Assembly: GCA_026545765.1 (NCBI GenBank)
Contig: CM048841.1
Coordinates: forward strand, 24,959,397-25,023,396
Direction of reading: 5' to 3'
From: Plantago major
Lineage: Eukaryota > Streptophyta > Magnoliopsida > Lamiales > Plantaginaceae
Length of the DNA: 64,000 nucleotides
Below are positions 29,310 to 42,572 of this stretch, in pieces. Both the position numbers and the translations under genes were made by a program. The notes under the pieces were generated by a model. The model was not told the origin of the DNA, did not search any database, and was given only the letters and a program-made list of their open reading frames with translations. Within the stretch, counting starts at the first letter, position 1. Each line of letters starts with the position of its first letter.

Positions 29310-29375
29310 AGCTTCCGCCATGGAAGCTCTTTTACAGATCTTCGATCTTCCATGTCGGAAGCCCATGGAAGCTCT
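29310..29375. repeat. Near-palindromic AGCTTCC...GGAAGCT units
   Basis: Contains GCTTCCGCCATGGAAGCTC, a diverged CTTCCATGTCGGAAG and a further CATGGAAGCTC. It is the same motif that is amplified at 44960-45190 in the sister Mutator-like element. Confidence 0.7.
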
Positions 29376-29995
29376 TTTTCGACAGTGGTGGGTGGTGGGT
29401 GGTGGTGGTGTTGGTGGTGGGGAAGAAGATGGGTGGTTATTTTTGTAAGTTATAAAATATTTGAGTCAAGTATATGTAATAAAATGAAACTTGTAAATTG
29501 CAATTGAGTCCATTTAATTTAATTTACCTTTATTTTTTGTTTGGTCAACTCAAAAATGGGGATTTGGACTTGGATGTAATTGTTGTCAATCTAAGGATGA
29601 ATCTGTGATTGGGCCAAATTTAAGGGGAACCATAGGTAATTCGCCCAATTGAAAATGTAAAATAGAGATAAATAGTATGGTAGAAAGAGAAAGATAGTTG
29701 TTACGTGGAGAAAAATAAGTTAAAATATTGTATGTTAAAATTGATGCCAAATACTTTTTTAAAAAAATTAACTTAGTTTTTGTTGATTTAGTGCTATGTG
29801 AACGGGCAGTGAAGTTTTATGGGAGAGGGAGTCTCCTTTTTTACTTCATTCACTCTTTGTGATACTTTATTCATTCAACTATGCATACACTTTCTAAATT
29901 ATTCTAATTATTTTTACATATTGTACTCACAAAATTTGTGCCATGCCAACGTGAAGTTCAGTCCGGGGTGGAGGGAGTAGTTGATTTGTTAAATA

Positions 29996-30236
29996 CTCAC
30001 TCCATCCGGCTAATCTGTACATATATTCTTTTTATGGACGCTCAGATTAATAAATACACATACAAAATATAACAAAAAAGAAATTCACTAACCAATTTTA
30101 TTCTTACTTTATTATTTGTCTCTCATAATCTTTACTCATTATGTAGCATTTATCTCTCCTACTCCAGTATCCAATAAACAATTTTATCATTATTTAGTCA
30201 TACAAAATAAATGAATATGGATTAACCGAAACGAGA
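29996..30236. mobile_element. Stowaway-like MITE
   Basis: The left end CTCACTCCATCCGGCTAATCTG and inverted right end GGATTAACCGAAACGAGA lie between TA dinucleotides. About 240 bp, AT-rich and non-coding. Confidence 0.5.
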
Positions 30237-30584
30237 TAATATATAACCAACAAGTTAACTAACCCATTTTTCAATGAAATATTTAAACAAATTTATTAAA
30301 TCAACTAGCTTATAAATAATTCACGTAATATCCTTATGTTAAAAATAATTTAATTTAACTTAAGTTAAGACCTAACTGATAAGCTAATAACTAAACACGC
30401 TCATCGTCTTTTTTACAGATTAATATATACTCCCTCCGTCGTGAATAACTTCATACATTAAAATTGGTGTATAGTTTTAGGCGACAATTTTAAGGTAAAT
30501 GAAGAAAGATGAAAACAGGTGGTAAAAAATGTATGGACGAGAAGTTGAATCTGGAATAGTGGGAGTTCTAATTTGAACTAAATA

Positions 30585-31964
30585 CACTACAAAAAAAAAA
30601 AAAAAAACGTTGTTTATCCGTCGCTAAACATCAAGCGATCCGTCGCTAAATCATTAGCGACGGATAATAAGCCCGTCGCCTTTTTTGGCGTCACAAGCCA
30701 TTTAGTGACGGATACTTATCCGTCGCTAATTAGCGACGGATAAATGGTTGATCGTCATTGCCTTTTTTGTGACGGATAAGGGTTTTTTTTTTAAAATCTA
30801 TAAATCTGCAGATTTTTCTAGGTTTATCTAAATAATTATCCAGTTTTATCTAGGTTTATTGTATTTACCTAGATATCATTTGGAGACGAGACGAGACGAA
30901 ATAATTTTATCTATGTTTATTATAAATAAATCGACAATATAAATATTGTATATACAATATGAAATAATATAATATTCAGTAATAATTATTCAATAATACA
31001 ATACAATACAAAATTAATAAGAAAAAAGAAAAAAAAATATAGAAAAGGTAAAAAAAAACAGCTTCTTTTTCGTCGGTGGATCTTCACAGCTCTTGATCGA
31101 TCTTCACATGATCTGACTACTCATCGGAAGCAGGTGGTGGATCTTGTTGCATCTTAACGGATCTAGTCGAATCTTGACTATACTAGGTTTTAAAAAAATT
31201 ATAAAAATAGAGAAAATCGTCCTTCTTCCCCCCCTGGAAATTCGATCGATCGTGGAGAGAGAGCTCGCGAAGATCAGGTCCGCCATTAATGGCATTTCGA
31301 GCTTCTTGAGCTCTGAATCCGTCGATTTTCGAATATAGTGAAGAGAAGACGGAGAAACGATGGCGAAGTTGATGTCGAATGGTCGGAGATGGTGGCCGAA
31401 ATCGGAGATGCAGTGGAGATGGTGGCTGTTCGTAACTGATCTGGTGTGGTGTTGGGTGGGTGGGAGGCGGTGGTGGATGGAGGCAGAGTGGTGGTGGTGG
31501 TAAGGCAGAGTGGTGGTGGGAGAGAGGTGGAGGATTAGTGGTGGTGGCAGAGAGGTGGAGGCGGATTGGTGGTGGGAGACGGTGGATGGGAGCTAGGTGG
31601 AGTTGGGTGGTGGTGCAGAGGGTGGTGGTGGTGATGGGAGGCGGTGGATGGGAGGTGGATGGTGGTGCGGAGGGTGGTGGTGGTGGTGGAAGGGTGTGGT
31701 GGTGGAAAGGTGGTGGGAGGAAGAGAATAGATAAATGGAATTGTGAGTGAAGGAATGAGGGTAATATTAGGGTTTCGGATTCACCTTAGTGACGGATAGC
31801 CCTATCCGTCGTTAAATTCTATTAACTTTTTTTTAAATTTTTAGTCAACCTAATTAGAGACGGATGAAATAATCCGTCGCTAATCCATAGCGATTTGTCG
31901 CTATTTAGTGACGGATAAAATCCGTCGCTAAAATCCGTCTTTATTTCAATGGTTTCTCGTAGTG
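30585..31964. mobile_element. Non-autonomous CACTA element 1
   Basis: Begins CACTACAAAAAA and ends TTTCTCGTAGTG, flanked by the 3-bp duplication ATA. Subterminal arrays of TCCGTCGCTAA and TTAGCGACGGA in both orientations are the classic CACTA transposase-binding arrangement. The interior has no transposase. It carries GATCTTCAC-type repeats near 31076-31165 and a 300-bp GGT/GGA-rich tract (31440-31740). Confidence 0.9.
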
Positions 31965-31967
31965 ATA

Positions 31968-34404
31968 TACTTTGTACTAAAAAGTAAATAAAAATACTAA
32001 ATTAAAAATTACACGTGTGAACTGCGTATCGCGAATATTAGTATAAGATTGATATTATTTGTTGGAGTGGAGTACTGTAAAAACTCTATACAGTCATATT
32101 GTCGGGACCGGGAAAAAAATATTCCTATAGAGAGTTTATTCCTAACTAGAGTTTTGTGGTAAAAATATCTTTTTGTAAATAAAATCCACATGTATAATTT
32201 AAATGTCATATTTCTTGAAAAGTTCTATAAAGTATTAACAAATAAGTAAAAATATATATTAAACCAGAATCTGAGGGGGATGAAAGATTGTGGATGTTTT
32301 AACTTAATACGAAATCATCAATATAATTTAGATAAGAATTGCAGGGCGATAATCAGGAAGACGATAGCACATAAGTAGCAAAATTTCAAGTAAAAAAGCT
32401 TCGAACCTACTTAACAAGTTAGAGATGTTTTGGGTGCAACAATATGGTTCACATATAGATCATTTACTAATACACAAGAAGCTAAAATTGCTTATCACTC
32501 AAAAGTATAATTTAGTATCATAGACAACTTTAAATAAGTATTTTACATCATAAAACTTCATCCAATGAAAAAACATATATATAATTATGTTTATCGAATA
32601 TTATGTCATTTATTACTATATGAAAGTATAATTACTTAAGACGGAACCTGAAAAAGTCATGAAATATTACAATGTGGAGTTTATTTTTATTTATAACTGG
32701 TCTCAAGCTGGGACCGAAATTTTTTATTATTATAAATAGTTTTCCTCTATGAAGTATTTCTCCAAAGTGTTTTTACTGTAGATTTTTCTTTTAAGTGGTT
32801 AATAAAATTTTGTAATTTGATTAAAGATGTAAAATGTGTGAATTTTGGGTATCGGTAGATTGACATGGATTATATTTGATGGATGTGATAGAAGAGAATA
32901 TCTTCTTTTCCTTTTTGTTGATGACGATACTAGTAGTAGTTTGTAGATATTTTGGAGTTGGATTTATTAAGCCAAGAATGGAAACAAAAAAGAGGCCTAA
33001 TTTTGATTGCAGCCGCAACCAAGGACCCACGTGGGCGCAACGACACGTCTTATCATATCAAATGGCATGACCCTGTTGCTTCCTCTAATTCTCCTTTTCA
33101 TATTTATCTCTTGAATTGTGGGGTGAAAATCCAAATGAAAATGTATCGTCATTTTCGCAATCGATTATAATTGTGTAAATCTGTTAAAAAAAATCTAAAT
33201 AATATGTATATAATTAAAATTTATGGGGAAATCTATATGGTGCAATTTAACTTCTTCCGTCGCGAAAATAAATTCCTATTTTGCCATTTTTGGTGTGCTA
33301 AACAAAACTTTTCATTTCCTTTTTTGGTAACCACTCACCCAACTTTAACATTAAATATACTCAAAAGTAAAGCCACTAACTTTATTTTATCCAACTTTCA
33401 ACTTCAAAAATCAATTTCAGGGACTCACTAGTACTATTTTATCCAAAATTAATATATACCTTATTTTCCTCATCCAAAAAGTAAATGGGAAGATATTCTT
33501 GGGACGGAGGAAGTAGGTAATAAAAGTTAAATCTAAAAATGAACCGGGTAATTTACGATATTATATACATCATATCACCGGCTGCAATTACAGCTTCAAT
33601 CGGAGCTATATTTTGAAGGGCTTGAAAAAGAAAAGGGGTTGGTCCCTTAGACAACAATGTTTAAGTCCAGGGGAAATACACTTAAAAAAATTTGCGTCTA
33701 CAATAATTTTCTCACCTGGTAAAAATGAATGTTGATACTTAACTTTTAGAGTGCGGAAGGCCTTTTAGATTAAGTGATGAGGCCCGAGTGTGTGGTTTCA
33801 GTGTACAAAATACTTAACAAGTAGGCAGATATAGATTGATGGAAGTAAAGTGCATTAAGTAAATACACAAGTTTATAGTGGTATGTGAATATGGCGTAAT
33901 CCTTCAACTAATCAACTTCGCCCTTTCTCATAATTAACTTGAATTGACTAAGACATAAAATTGAGTTCATATACAAAATCCTATATATCCTTAGCTAAAT
34001 CTCGCTCTACTCAAAGTTCCAAACTTTGTAACTTGAACTTTTTCCTTAACTTCCCAAGTCAGTACTCCAGTTCCTTCAAGGGTTTTTTTCCCTTAATTTC
34101 TCAAACTAAGTACTTACTCCATTTTTCCTTAGCTTAACATGCCCGTTGATGTGGTTTGTTTATAGTGACGTTTGCCAAGACGGTGAACACTTATGTAACA
34201 ATATCCCAGTTACTTCAGTGAACAAGAAACTCAACTTAAGTTCTTATATTTCAAAGACCAAGCATATTGTTTCTCGAAACAAGACTACTTCTTGTTTAGG
34301 AAAAAAACACTATTATAGTCGCAACTTAAAAGCTTGTTCTACTTCTTCACAAGTAGCCTAGAAAAGCTTGAGTCTTGTAGGAGTACTTAGGAACTTATGA
34401 GCTT
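31968..34404. other. AT-rich intergenic DNA with one Stowaway-like MITE
   Basis: No gene recognised. A MITE at 33251-33513 has ends CTTCTTCCGTCGCGAA and TTGGGACGGAGGAAG near TA dinucleotides. Part of 33800-34400 (simple non-coding sequence with several TTAACTT/AAGTTCC words) looks LTR-like but could not be assigned. Confidence 0.4.
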
Positions 34405-34407
34405 AGA

Positions 34408-36389
34408 CACTACAAAAAAATTAAATCCGTCGTTAAATCTGTAACGACGGATACTTAGACCTTCTCATTTTTTGGCGTCACAAGCTTTTTAGAGACGGAT
34501 AATTTATCCGTCTCTAATTTAGCGACGAATTGTGACGGATAAATCCGTTGACCGTCATTGCCCTTTTTTGTGACGGATAAGTATCCGTCGCTAATTAGAC
34601 ACGGATAAGGTTTTTTTTAAAAAAAAAATGCATAAATCTACAGATTTGGAGATGAGACGGATAAATATCCAATTTTATCTAGGTTTATTGTAGGGGTTAT
34701 TACATATACCCCCTGCTAGATAGGGTCATTGCATTTAAGCACCAGTTAGTTCAACAATAACAAACAAATGACAATTAGAGTATTTCTATTATATGTAAGT
34801 TCAAAAGTCAAACAAATTTAAAGTGTTGCCAAACATAACCCTTCAGAAGTTTTTACTGAAAATTGCAAATTTGAACCTAACTTATAACAAATTATATATT
34901 TTCCCCAAAATCAAATTAATTTACAACCCCCGGGCCAAATTAAATAAAAGATTTTTAAAAAAAAAAGAAAAATTAAAGCTCGGTGATGGAGAGCTCCGTG
35001 ACCGAGCGACTCGTCATATTTTTTCTTTTTCTTTTTTAAATTTTTAATAAACTTTCAGTTACGTTCAATTTGGCCCTAAATTTGTTTCTGATTTTGCAAT
35101 TAAGTCCAAAAATTATTTAGAAAGTTTAATTCATGTTATTAAACAATAAATTGGATACTCAACAAAAAATATTTGAAGATAAAGGACTTAAGTTGAATTA
35201 GAAAGACATTAGGGATATCATTTCAAATTGACAAAATAAGGCCATGTTTGGCATGCATCCTTTGGTCAACGAAAATGGACCTATATGTAATTGTTGAACT
35301 AACTGGTGCCCAAGTGTAATTAGAATATCTAAGAGGGGTACTAGATGAAATTCACCATTTATTGTATTTACATCGACAATGATACAATTTTATCTATGTT
35401 TATTATAAATAAATCAACAATGATACAGTCGTACTGTATATTTAGAGTTCCAATATACAATATTATTGGATATACAATATTCAATAATACAATATTCAAT
35501 ATCCAATATTCAATAATACAATATACAATATTCAATAATATAAAGAATAAATTATACAAAATTAATAAGAAAAAATGAAAAAAAATATATAGAAAAGGTA
35601 AAAAAAGCTCAACAGCCTTCTTCTCCGTCGGTGGATCTTCACTACTCTTGATCGATCTTCACGAATTTCAACTGATCCTGGTGGACCTTGACGAGATATT
35701 GACGAATCGGACGAGATCTTGTTTAGGACAGTGGTGGTGCACGAAGGGTGTGGTGGTGGACGGAGGGTGTGGTAGTGGACAAGATATGGACGGTGGCAGA
35801 GGGATGGAGGCAGTACAGTGGTGGTGCACGGAGGATGGACGAGACCTGGACGGTGTGAGGGATTAGTGGTGGACGGATCTGGAGGCAGTGGTGGTGGGAG
35901 GCGGTGGGAGGGAGATCTCGTGGTGGTGTGGTGGTGGCAGTGCGGTGGATGGGAGGTGGAGTGAGGCCGGTGGTGGTGGAAGGGTGGAAGGTTCGGTGGT
36001 GGTGTGACGCCGGTGGTGGTGGAAGGGTGGTGGTACGGAGGTGGAGTGAGGCCGGTGGTGGTGGAAGGGTGGAAGGTTCGGTGGTGGTGGAAGGGTGGTG
36101 GGAGGAAGGAGAGAATAGTGAGAGATGGAATTGTGAGTGATGGAATGAAGGTGTTGGGTAATATTAGGGTTACATTACACCTTAGCGACGGACAGGGCTA
36201 TTCGTCGCTAAATTTAGCAACGGATCGCCCTATCTGTCGCTAAATTTCAATTTTATATATATTTTTGCTTTGGGTCAACGTAATTATTTATCCGTATCTA
36301 ATTAGCGACGGATTAGCTCAACCCGTCTCTAATCCGTCGCTAATTAGAGACGGATGAATCCATCTCTAATTAGCTGATTTCTTGTAGTG
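34408..36389. mobile_element. Non-autonomous CACTA element 2
   Basis: Begins CACTACAAAAAAATT and ends TTTCTTGTAGTG, flanked by the 3-bp duplication AGA. It shares with element 1 the TCCGTCGCTAA subterminal motifs, the GATCGATCTTCAC block, the GGT-rich tract (35720-36110) and the ending GGAATTGTGAGTGA-GGAATGA, in the same orientation. It is longer mainly because a MITE is inserted at 34693-35357. Confidence 0.9.
34693..35357. mobile_element. MITE with perfect 9-bp TSD nested in CACTA element 2
   Basis: TTTATTGTA flanks both sides (34684-34692 and 35358-35366); CACTA element 1 has the uninterrupted site. The long inverted ends share GCACCAGTTAGTTCAACAAT (near 34739 on the left and, inverted, near 35300 on the right). 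The 9-bp duplication suggests Mutator-type mobilisation. Confidence 0.8.
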
Positions 36390-36470
36390 AGAGAGCTTGA
36401 GAATTTTATCGCAATAGCTAGTATTCTAGTGTTCTCAAGGTCTGTATTCTGAGCCTCTAAGTGTCCCTAT

Positions 36471-37233
36471 TGTTGATACGGACATATGTCCAATCTGTTA
36501 AGGGCGCCATAGAGTATGTCCTAGAGCGCATCAAGGCCAAAGTAGCCAATTCAGTACTTGTTCGACCTTGGGTGGTCCGCCTTAGGGATATCCTTTCGGG
36601 TCAACAAGTACGCTCATGTTAATACACCTTTTCAGCTGGTCCGACCTAGCTAGGTGTACGACTTCCAAACTTGACAAGAGGTCACATGGTCTCACCAAGT
36701 ACCACACACTGTCAGTCCTAGGATGCCAAACGGACCGGACGAGACAAACTCGGATGCCACCTAAACAATAAGACCAAACGTATAAATTGGAACCTCTAAG
36801 ATACTTAGGCGACTTGTGTCTCGGACCACCGAAGTTACCTAGAATGACCAACTCGACAGAGCTCGGATCATTCTAAAGGTCTCACACGGACCCATCAGCG
36901 AGAATAGTACTCTGAGAGGTAAAAGGACCAATCTACCCTCCCAGGGCCATCTAATGGTGTTGGACTTTCAGATACTATTGGCCCATAGGCTAAGGGATCA
37001 TTGTTGTCCAAATCCTGAACATACACTTGGCATCATCTTATCAACCACTTCATAAGTACATGATAGCTATAAATATAGCACAAGGTCCCATACATTAAGG
37101 TAAGTCTTAAGTGATAAGTCAACTCATATCATAACTTCCCTCATAACTACTACATTGAGAGCTTTCTTCTCTCTCTTGAGTAAAGTCTCTTCCCGGTTTG
37201 ACACTAGCAAACCGGGTTACCCTAGTACCCCCC

Positions 37234-37264
<31 letters not shown>

Positions 37265-37700
37265 ATAGTCCTTTCAGGTGCTCCAGCTCGGACAAAGCTC
37301 TCAGGACGGACATCAAGTCGGAGGCGGACCTTAGATTAGGGATTTGTAGTAGTTTAGTTAGTGTTTGAGGCTTAACCCCTCAACATTTGGCACCGTCAGT
37401 GGGAATCCTTACAAAAGGTTCCGTGTTTCAATCAAGCGGATAGCAAGAACAAGAAGGGCAGCACAAACCAGTACTGCTGGCATCGGAACTCCAACACCCC
37501 GTCCCCACGGACGTTCACCCAACAGAGGACGGACAACCACTGCAACGGGAAGGAACACTGAGGGAAGGAGATATCCGAGCGATGGTCACACAGCAAGCCC
37601 ATCCTCCGATAAAGGAAGAGTCGTTCCATCCAGAAGAGTCGATGATGTTCCTGAGAATGCTGTACCCGAGAATCGTGGAGAAGAGGCCATGCAAGAATGG
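36471..37700 (+). mobile_element. Truncated Ty3/gypsy copy: LTR, primer-binding region and start of gag
   Basis: The LTR (36471-37385, 915 bp) runs from TGTTGATACG to CCTCAACA and is homologous to the LTRs of the element at 46831-58825. A TATA box CTATAAATA is at 37067-37075. A C-homopolymer plus (AC)n tract lies at 37228-37266. A tRNA-complementary-like site starts TGGCACCGTCAGTGGGAA at 37388. The gag N-terminus follows (ARTRRAAQTSTAGIGTPTPR and on to 37700), but its start codon is ATA instead of ATG at 37440-37442. Everything beyond 37700 is gone, replaced by a copia LTR segment. Confidence 0.85.
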
Positions 37701-38070
37701 TAAGTACATAATATATATTTGAATTGTACAAAAGGAAAATATGGATCACACTTACTGAAACTTGTTTACAATAAACGAAATACAGTGAGAACAATTCAGA
37801 TATAATCCTGGACGAGACAACGATTTGACCACTTCCCCTTAAGCTAAATTTGTTCGCCTTAAAAAGCTTCAGGCCTTCCTTGAACAATTAGCTCCAAGGT
37901 ACAACGCCTAATCCCAGGAGCTACTGGAAGCTTTGCAGTAGAAGCTCCGTCGAACTTGAGAGGTGAAGAAACTCTCAAAATTCTAAAGTGCGGAAAGAAT
38001 CTGAGAGGAGAAGGTAGGGATTGAATTATGGTGTGTCAAAACAAATGAAGGTTGAGGAGTTTATATAGCT
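37701..38070 (-). mobile_element. Ty1/copia LTR segment (R-U5-like part), minus strand
   Basis: The reverse complement is clearly homologous to 62127-62500, upstream of the copia gag at the right edge. Shared words include GTTCGACGGAGCTTCTACTG, GCGTTGTACCTTGG and CTTAAGGGGAAGTGGTCA. A TATA box on the minus strand (CTATATAAA, 38069-38061) matches the GCTATAAAAGG at 62127-62137. The U3 side could not be aligned, so the right boundary is where homology fades. Confidence 0.6.
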
Positions 38071-41000
38071 GCAACAAAATGTAACATCAAATCTCACCAT
38101 TAAGCCAAAATAAAAACTGCTACATTAATCACTATTAACAACAGTCTGTTAGTAGAGAGAATACAATTATGAAAATTAAACCTATTCTCATTTAAAAAAT
38201 CTGAAAGACTAAACAGTTACGTTCAATAGAAAATCTATAAATTAAAAGAAAATTCATTCAACCATTACGAGGCATGCTACTTCATTTAATCATGTGGAAT
38301 TAACATTGTCATTGGTTGAATTCTATGTACTTGGCAGCATGAACATTTTTCTTTGTGCAAAAATATTTTTTATTCTTACATTTAAAACGCAAGATACGTT
38401 TTGAGTCTGAATTAAGTGCAGATCATCCTATTTTTGGCAACTCCCATTTTAAGTAATTAATTGCAGATCATCTAAATTAAGTGCAGATAGATCCATCTTT
38501 TTCATCTGTTTCGTTTCTGTCTTCTTCTCTCTCACATTTCTCTAAGCTCAGGATCAATTGCAAACTGACTGTTTTTCTGATTGGTCATTACTCATTAGCG
38601 TCTCCTCCTCCTCCTCTTCTTCTTCTTCTTCTTCTTCTTCTAAACTCAGATGTCAATCGATTCATCCATCTTCCCCCAATATGTATGTATTAATCAATTT
38701 ATCCATCTTTACCAAAATCGATTATACCCCCAGAATAATATAAATGTACTACGTTTCTTCAATTTGTCATCTCCTGTGCGGTCATCACCAACAACTAATT
38801 CCTATCAGTTTCACTTCTTCTTCATTAGTGAGCGATCGATTGCTCGAAGAGAGTGTTCAAGTTCCAAGCTTCTAACCCAATCAAATTCAAGTTCCAAGCT
38901 TCCGCCAAATTAATTAGGTGCGACAGTAAGTCAATTTTACTTTAAATTTACCCTCTCAAGTTTTTCAAGCACCGAATTTGTTAGTATTATTTATGCATGA
39001 GAATCCTTTCTCATACTCTCAAATCGCATTTTTGTCATTGTCGATTATTCTCGAATCTCGATCGATCCCTTAATGTTCGTCAATCTCTAGGTTTTGAGAC
39101 AATGATATACAACTTTGATGCAATGTTGATTGCTTTTACAGTGGATTTGGATGCCATGGTGTTGCTTTTGCAGTGGATTTTCTATAGTGATAAAGGAAGC
39201 TCAATACCAGTATATCAGCCCTTTCATCCATCTCCTGCACGGCCATACCTGCCTCTTGGAGTATCAACAAAGAAGATAAGCACATAGAGGGATCCATATC
39301 CTAATCTACACAGAGAGGCGGAAGAAGAATTGTGAGAGAAGGGAACATGAAGCTTTCCAAGACAGTGAGTGGGGGATGGTCAGCGAACGATAATTTGAAG
39401 AAATCTGTAATCCTCATATCCAACTTCGATGACAATTTGTTTTATTGCCACCCTGATTCATCGTCTCTTTGCCATATTTCGTCAATCTCTCTCCGTTTTT
39501 GCTTTCTAATTGGTTCTCTTTCAATAAAGCAGAATCAGTTTCTCAGCAATCTAAGATCTGATTGAGAAAGGTTAGTTGTTTACAAGTTTGTTTCGAGTTT
39601 GAGATGTCAGTGATGGTAGTCTTCAGCTTTTTTTTAGCTTCATTTTGGTGTAGATGACATTTCAGAACTTTGGTTATGTGCAAGAATGACTTATATGTGG
39701 GCATGTGGAATTCCGCAATTCACTACATGATAATATATAATTTAGTATTTTGAGATCATTTTGTGTAAAAAGATGCATTAACTAATTTGTTTTGTTCCCT
39801 CCAGATAAATGATGGGATTTATATAGAATGCATGAATACATAGTTCTCAATTTTGGTTAATGGGTTAGGAGTCTGAATATTCATAATTCTATGGTTTTTA
39901 TTCTATGGATTATGGTCAAGTATTTGAAATTATGGTCAAGCATTTGAGATAGTTTCTGGTGGCAGATTCTTTTGTTCTGTTTCGATGTGTTGTAGCTAGA
40001 CTTTGATTGATGTCATGGACTAAGTCAGATCTACCTTATTACTACCAAATAGATAAGTTGCTTAAGTGATGCGTGTGATTAAAATTAGAGATATTGTTGT
40101 ATGATAAGAATGAATGAGTTAATGATGATGAATGCAATGCGAGTGTTATGATTAATGTTTTTTTTTCCACTTCAATTTGATAACATACTAATAATGTCAA
40201 CTTTGTACTTTTGAGATTATAAATAGACTTAATGGTTCGCCATGTGTGTTAAGAGCTTGAGTATAAGATCCAACATTCTGGTATTGCCTCTTATTCCAAA
40301 TCCAAATTACGGAGGCCAAGTCCAGTCAAATAGGAGAAGGCGGGATCTCTGTTAGCCTTATTTCTTTAACAGTTAACCCCATTCCCACATCAAAGTCTCT
40401 GGCAGAGAACACTGTGTGCCATGAGAAAGGGTAGATCGCTGTGTTCAACTTCTCAGTTTCTTATCCATCTTCAAGCTGATGGGATCAATTTTTGAATACA
40501 CCTTTGTCGATCTTCTTCCACAAACAGGTAGATTGATTATTCATTTTTTCTTCTTCTCCATTCCTCATCATCCCTCGGGTATGTTTCTTCCGATGATTCT
40601 TCTTTTCCATAATTGATTTGTTGAATCTTAATAGAAGGGTGGACGTGTCGTTTATGTCGATTTTTTACATTAGATTCATGTATGATTCGGAAATTAATTT
40701 GATTTTGTACTGTTGATTGGTTCTTTTGGCAACTCGAAAAGGACTATTAACGACGACACATGGCAGTTAGAGTTATTAGGTACATACTATCTGGAATCAA
40801 ATCTCGTCTCATGTTTCTATTCTTACACTATCCATGATTTCTCAACCATCAATAAATCAATTAGGATATCATGAATTAGTGTGAGTATGGATGAGGTCAA
40901 TGGAAGCGGATGAGCAAGGTGCCCACGAAGACGATGACTATGAGTCGGGAGATGAGAAGGTATCCTCGAGGAGGTAAATGAGCTGTTTGAATAAATTAAA

Positions 41001-42303
41001 TAGTGGAGATTTCCTGTCATGTACTTGTTTGTTGATACAAGTTGTTTTCTTTGAAGTATTGTTTCCATATTGATTCTGAAGAAGTTCGGAGTTTTATTTT
41101 TTTTGTAATGTAACAGTACTGTTTTTTTAATGCTATATATTGATGTAAAGGTCCTGTATTTTTTAATGCCATATTATTCTTTGTTGTTATACTAGATGGA
41201 AGGTTTTTGGATGTGGTATAGGAGTGCTGAGTTCAGTATAAAGCATGTAAGATTTTTGGATATGCAATAGCCGAATAGGAATTAAAGTGGTATAGGCGTG
41301 GTGAGTTCAGTATCAAGCATGTGAGGTTTATAGATATGCTTGAGCCGAATAGGAGTTTAGAGTTCAGTTGCTCTTTAGGTTTCGTTTCCCATTTTTCGGT
41401 TTGCTTATTTACTGTACAGTGTTGAGAACCATCATGTCTCAGCGGTGGTGGACGATGCGAAAGCGAGAATGTTGGCTTGAGTAGTTTTGTCCCATCTGCT
41501 AGAGCTTGGATAATTCACAAAGGCCCGACAGTGTGCCAATTCGAGTCCATAGAAGAGAGACAAATATCGAATAGCAGCCATAAAGAAAGAACATCAATTG
41601 ATTTCAATCTGGAGTAAAGGAAGTCAAGGACAATATAATTGGTCGGATTAGTCCAAAGTGAGAGTGCTATTTTGTTACGGCAAAGGATTGTCTTGGAAGA
41701 GGAATATTCGGCCATCATTACCGTACTCAAGACCGGGGTGGAAGATATTGCTAAATGATGATGGTGGATAGTTGATGCATGCAGCTTTTTCTACAGATTG
41801 ATGTACATTGGAAGGTTGAATACAGATTGGAGAAGAATAAACAAGTCTAGGTTGAACAGGTAATTTTTTTTTAATGTGTTTATTCAGAATATTAAAATTC
41901 AAGCTGTTTGGAATTATTAATGTTTGTTGTCAAAAATCAAAATTCATATTGTTGGATTTGATTATTATTAGTTGATCATAATCGATTTCCTGGTTATACT
42001 AATCTGCTGTTTGGTGGTACATGTATTTTTTATGAAAGAAGTCAGGATTGAGGTGGTGAAGTTTGTTTCATGTCGTTTCACTAACAATCACATTTCCGCT
42101 GCTTGAACTGACTTTTGTTGGTCATAATTGATGTTAATAAAAACTTGAATAAGTTGATGACCACGTTTCATGTTTCTTGTAAATTCTTAACATTTGCTGC
42201 TCTCAAACTGATATAAATATAAACTCGCTGCTTTTAAATTAGGGCTGGAAGTGCATAGTTGACCAAGTCCGAGTAAATTGAGCTCGAGAAAAGAATGTCC
42301 AAC
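38071..42303. other. Unassigned 4.2-kb region with leader-like and exon-like fragments
   Basis: No complete gene was recognised. A (CTC)n/(CTT)n microsatellite lies at 38603-38641 within a CT-rich, leader-like stretch. A short acidic frame at 40891-40977 (MRSMEADEQGAHEDDDYESG and eight more residues) is followed within its last codons by a GTATCC donor-like site. These may be fragments of a captured or decayed gene, but there is no family evidence. Confidence 0.3.
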
Positions 42304-42572
42304 TCTATACTAAAACTTAAAAGAGTCCTATATACTATGAGAGTTCATGAGAGTCCTGAACAAATACACAATTATACACAATTTTGGGATGACTTGGTTT
42401 CTATTCAAATTCGCGGGTCAATTTACGGATCGCAGGGTTCGGTAATATGGATCTAAAAACGGGTTGTCAGATTAATATAAATACCCTATTTTTATTTTTT
42501 TTCTTTCATTTCCTTCTTTCTTCTCTCTCTCTACCCTCTCCTCTTCCTTTCTCTCTCTCTTTTCCGATCACA

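Noticed and set aside
31460..31750. Open frame of 96 codons rich in Gly and Trp
   Set aside because: It is a translation of the (GGT/GGA)n tract inside a CACTA element. The similar frames at 35648-36243 arise the same way.
37228..37266. Poly(C) followed by (AC)n considered as a functional signal
   Set aside because: It is a variable simple repeat within an LTR. The corresponding tract differs in length in each LTR and may include assembly error.
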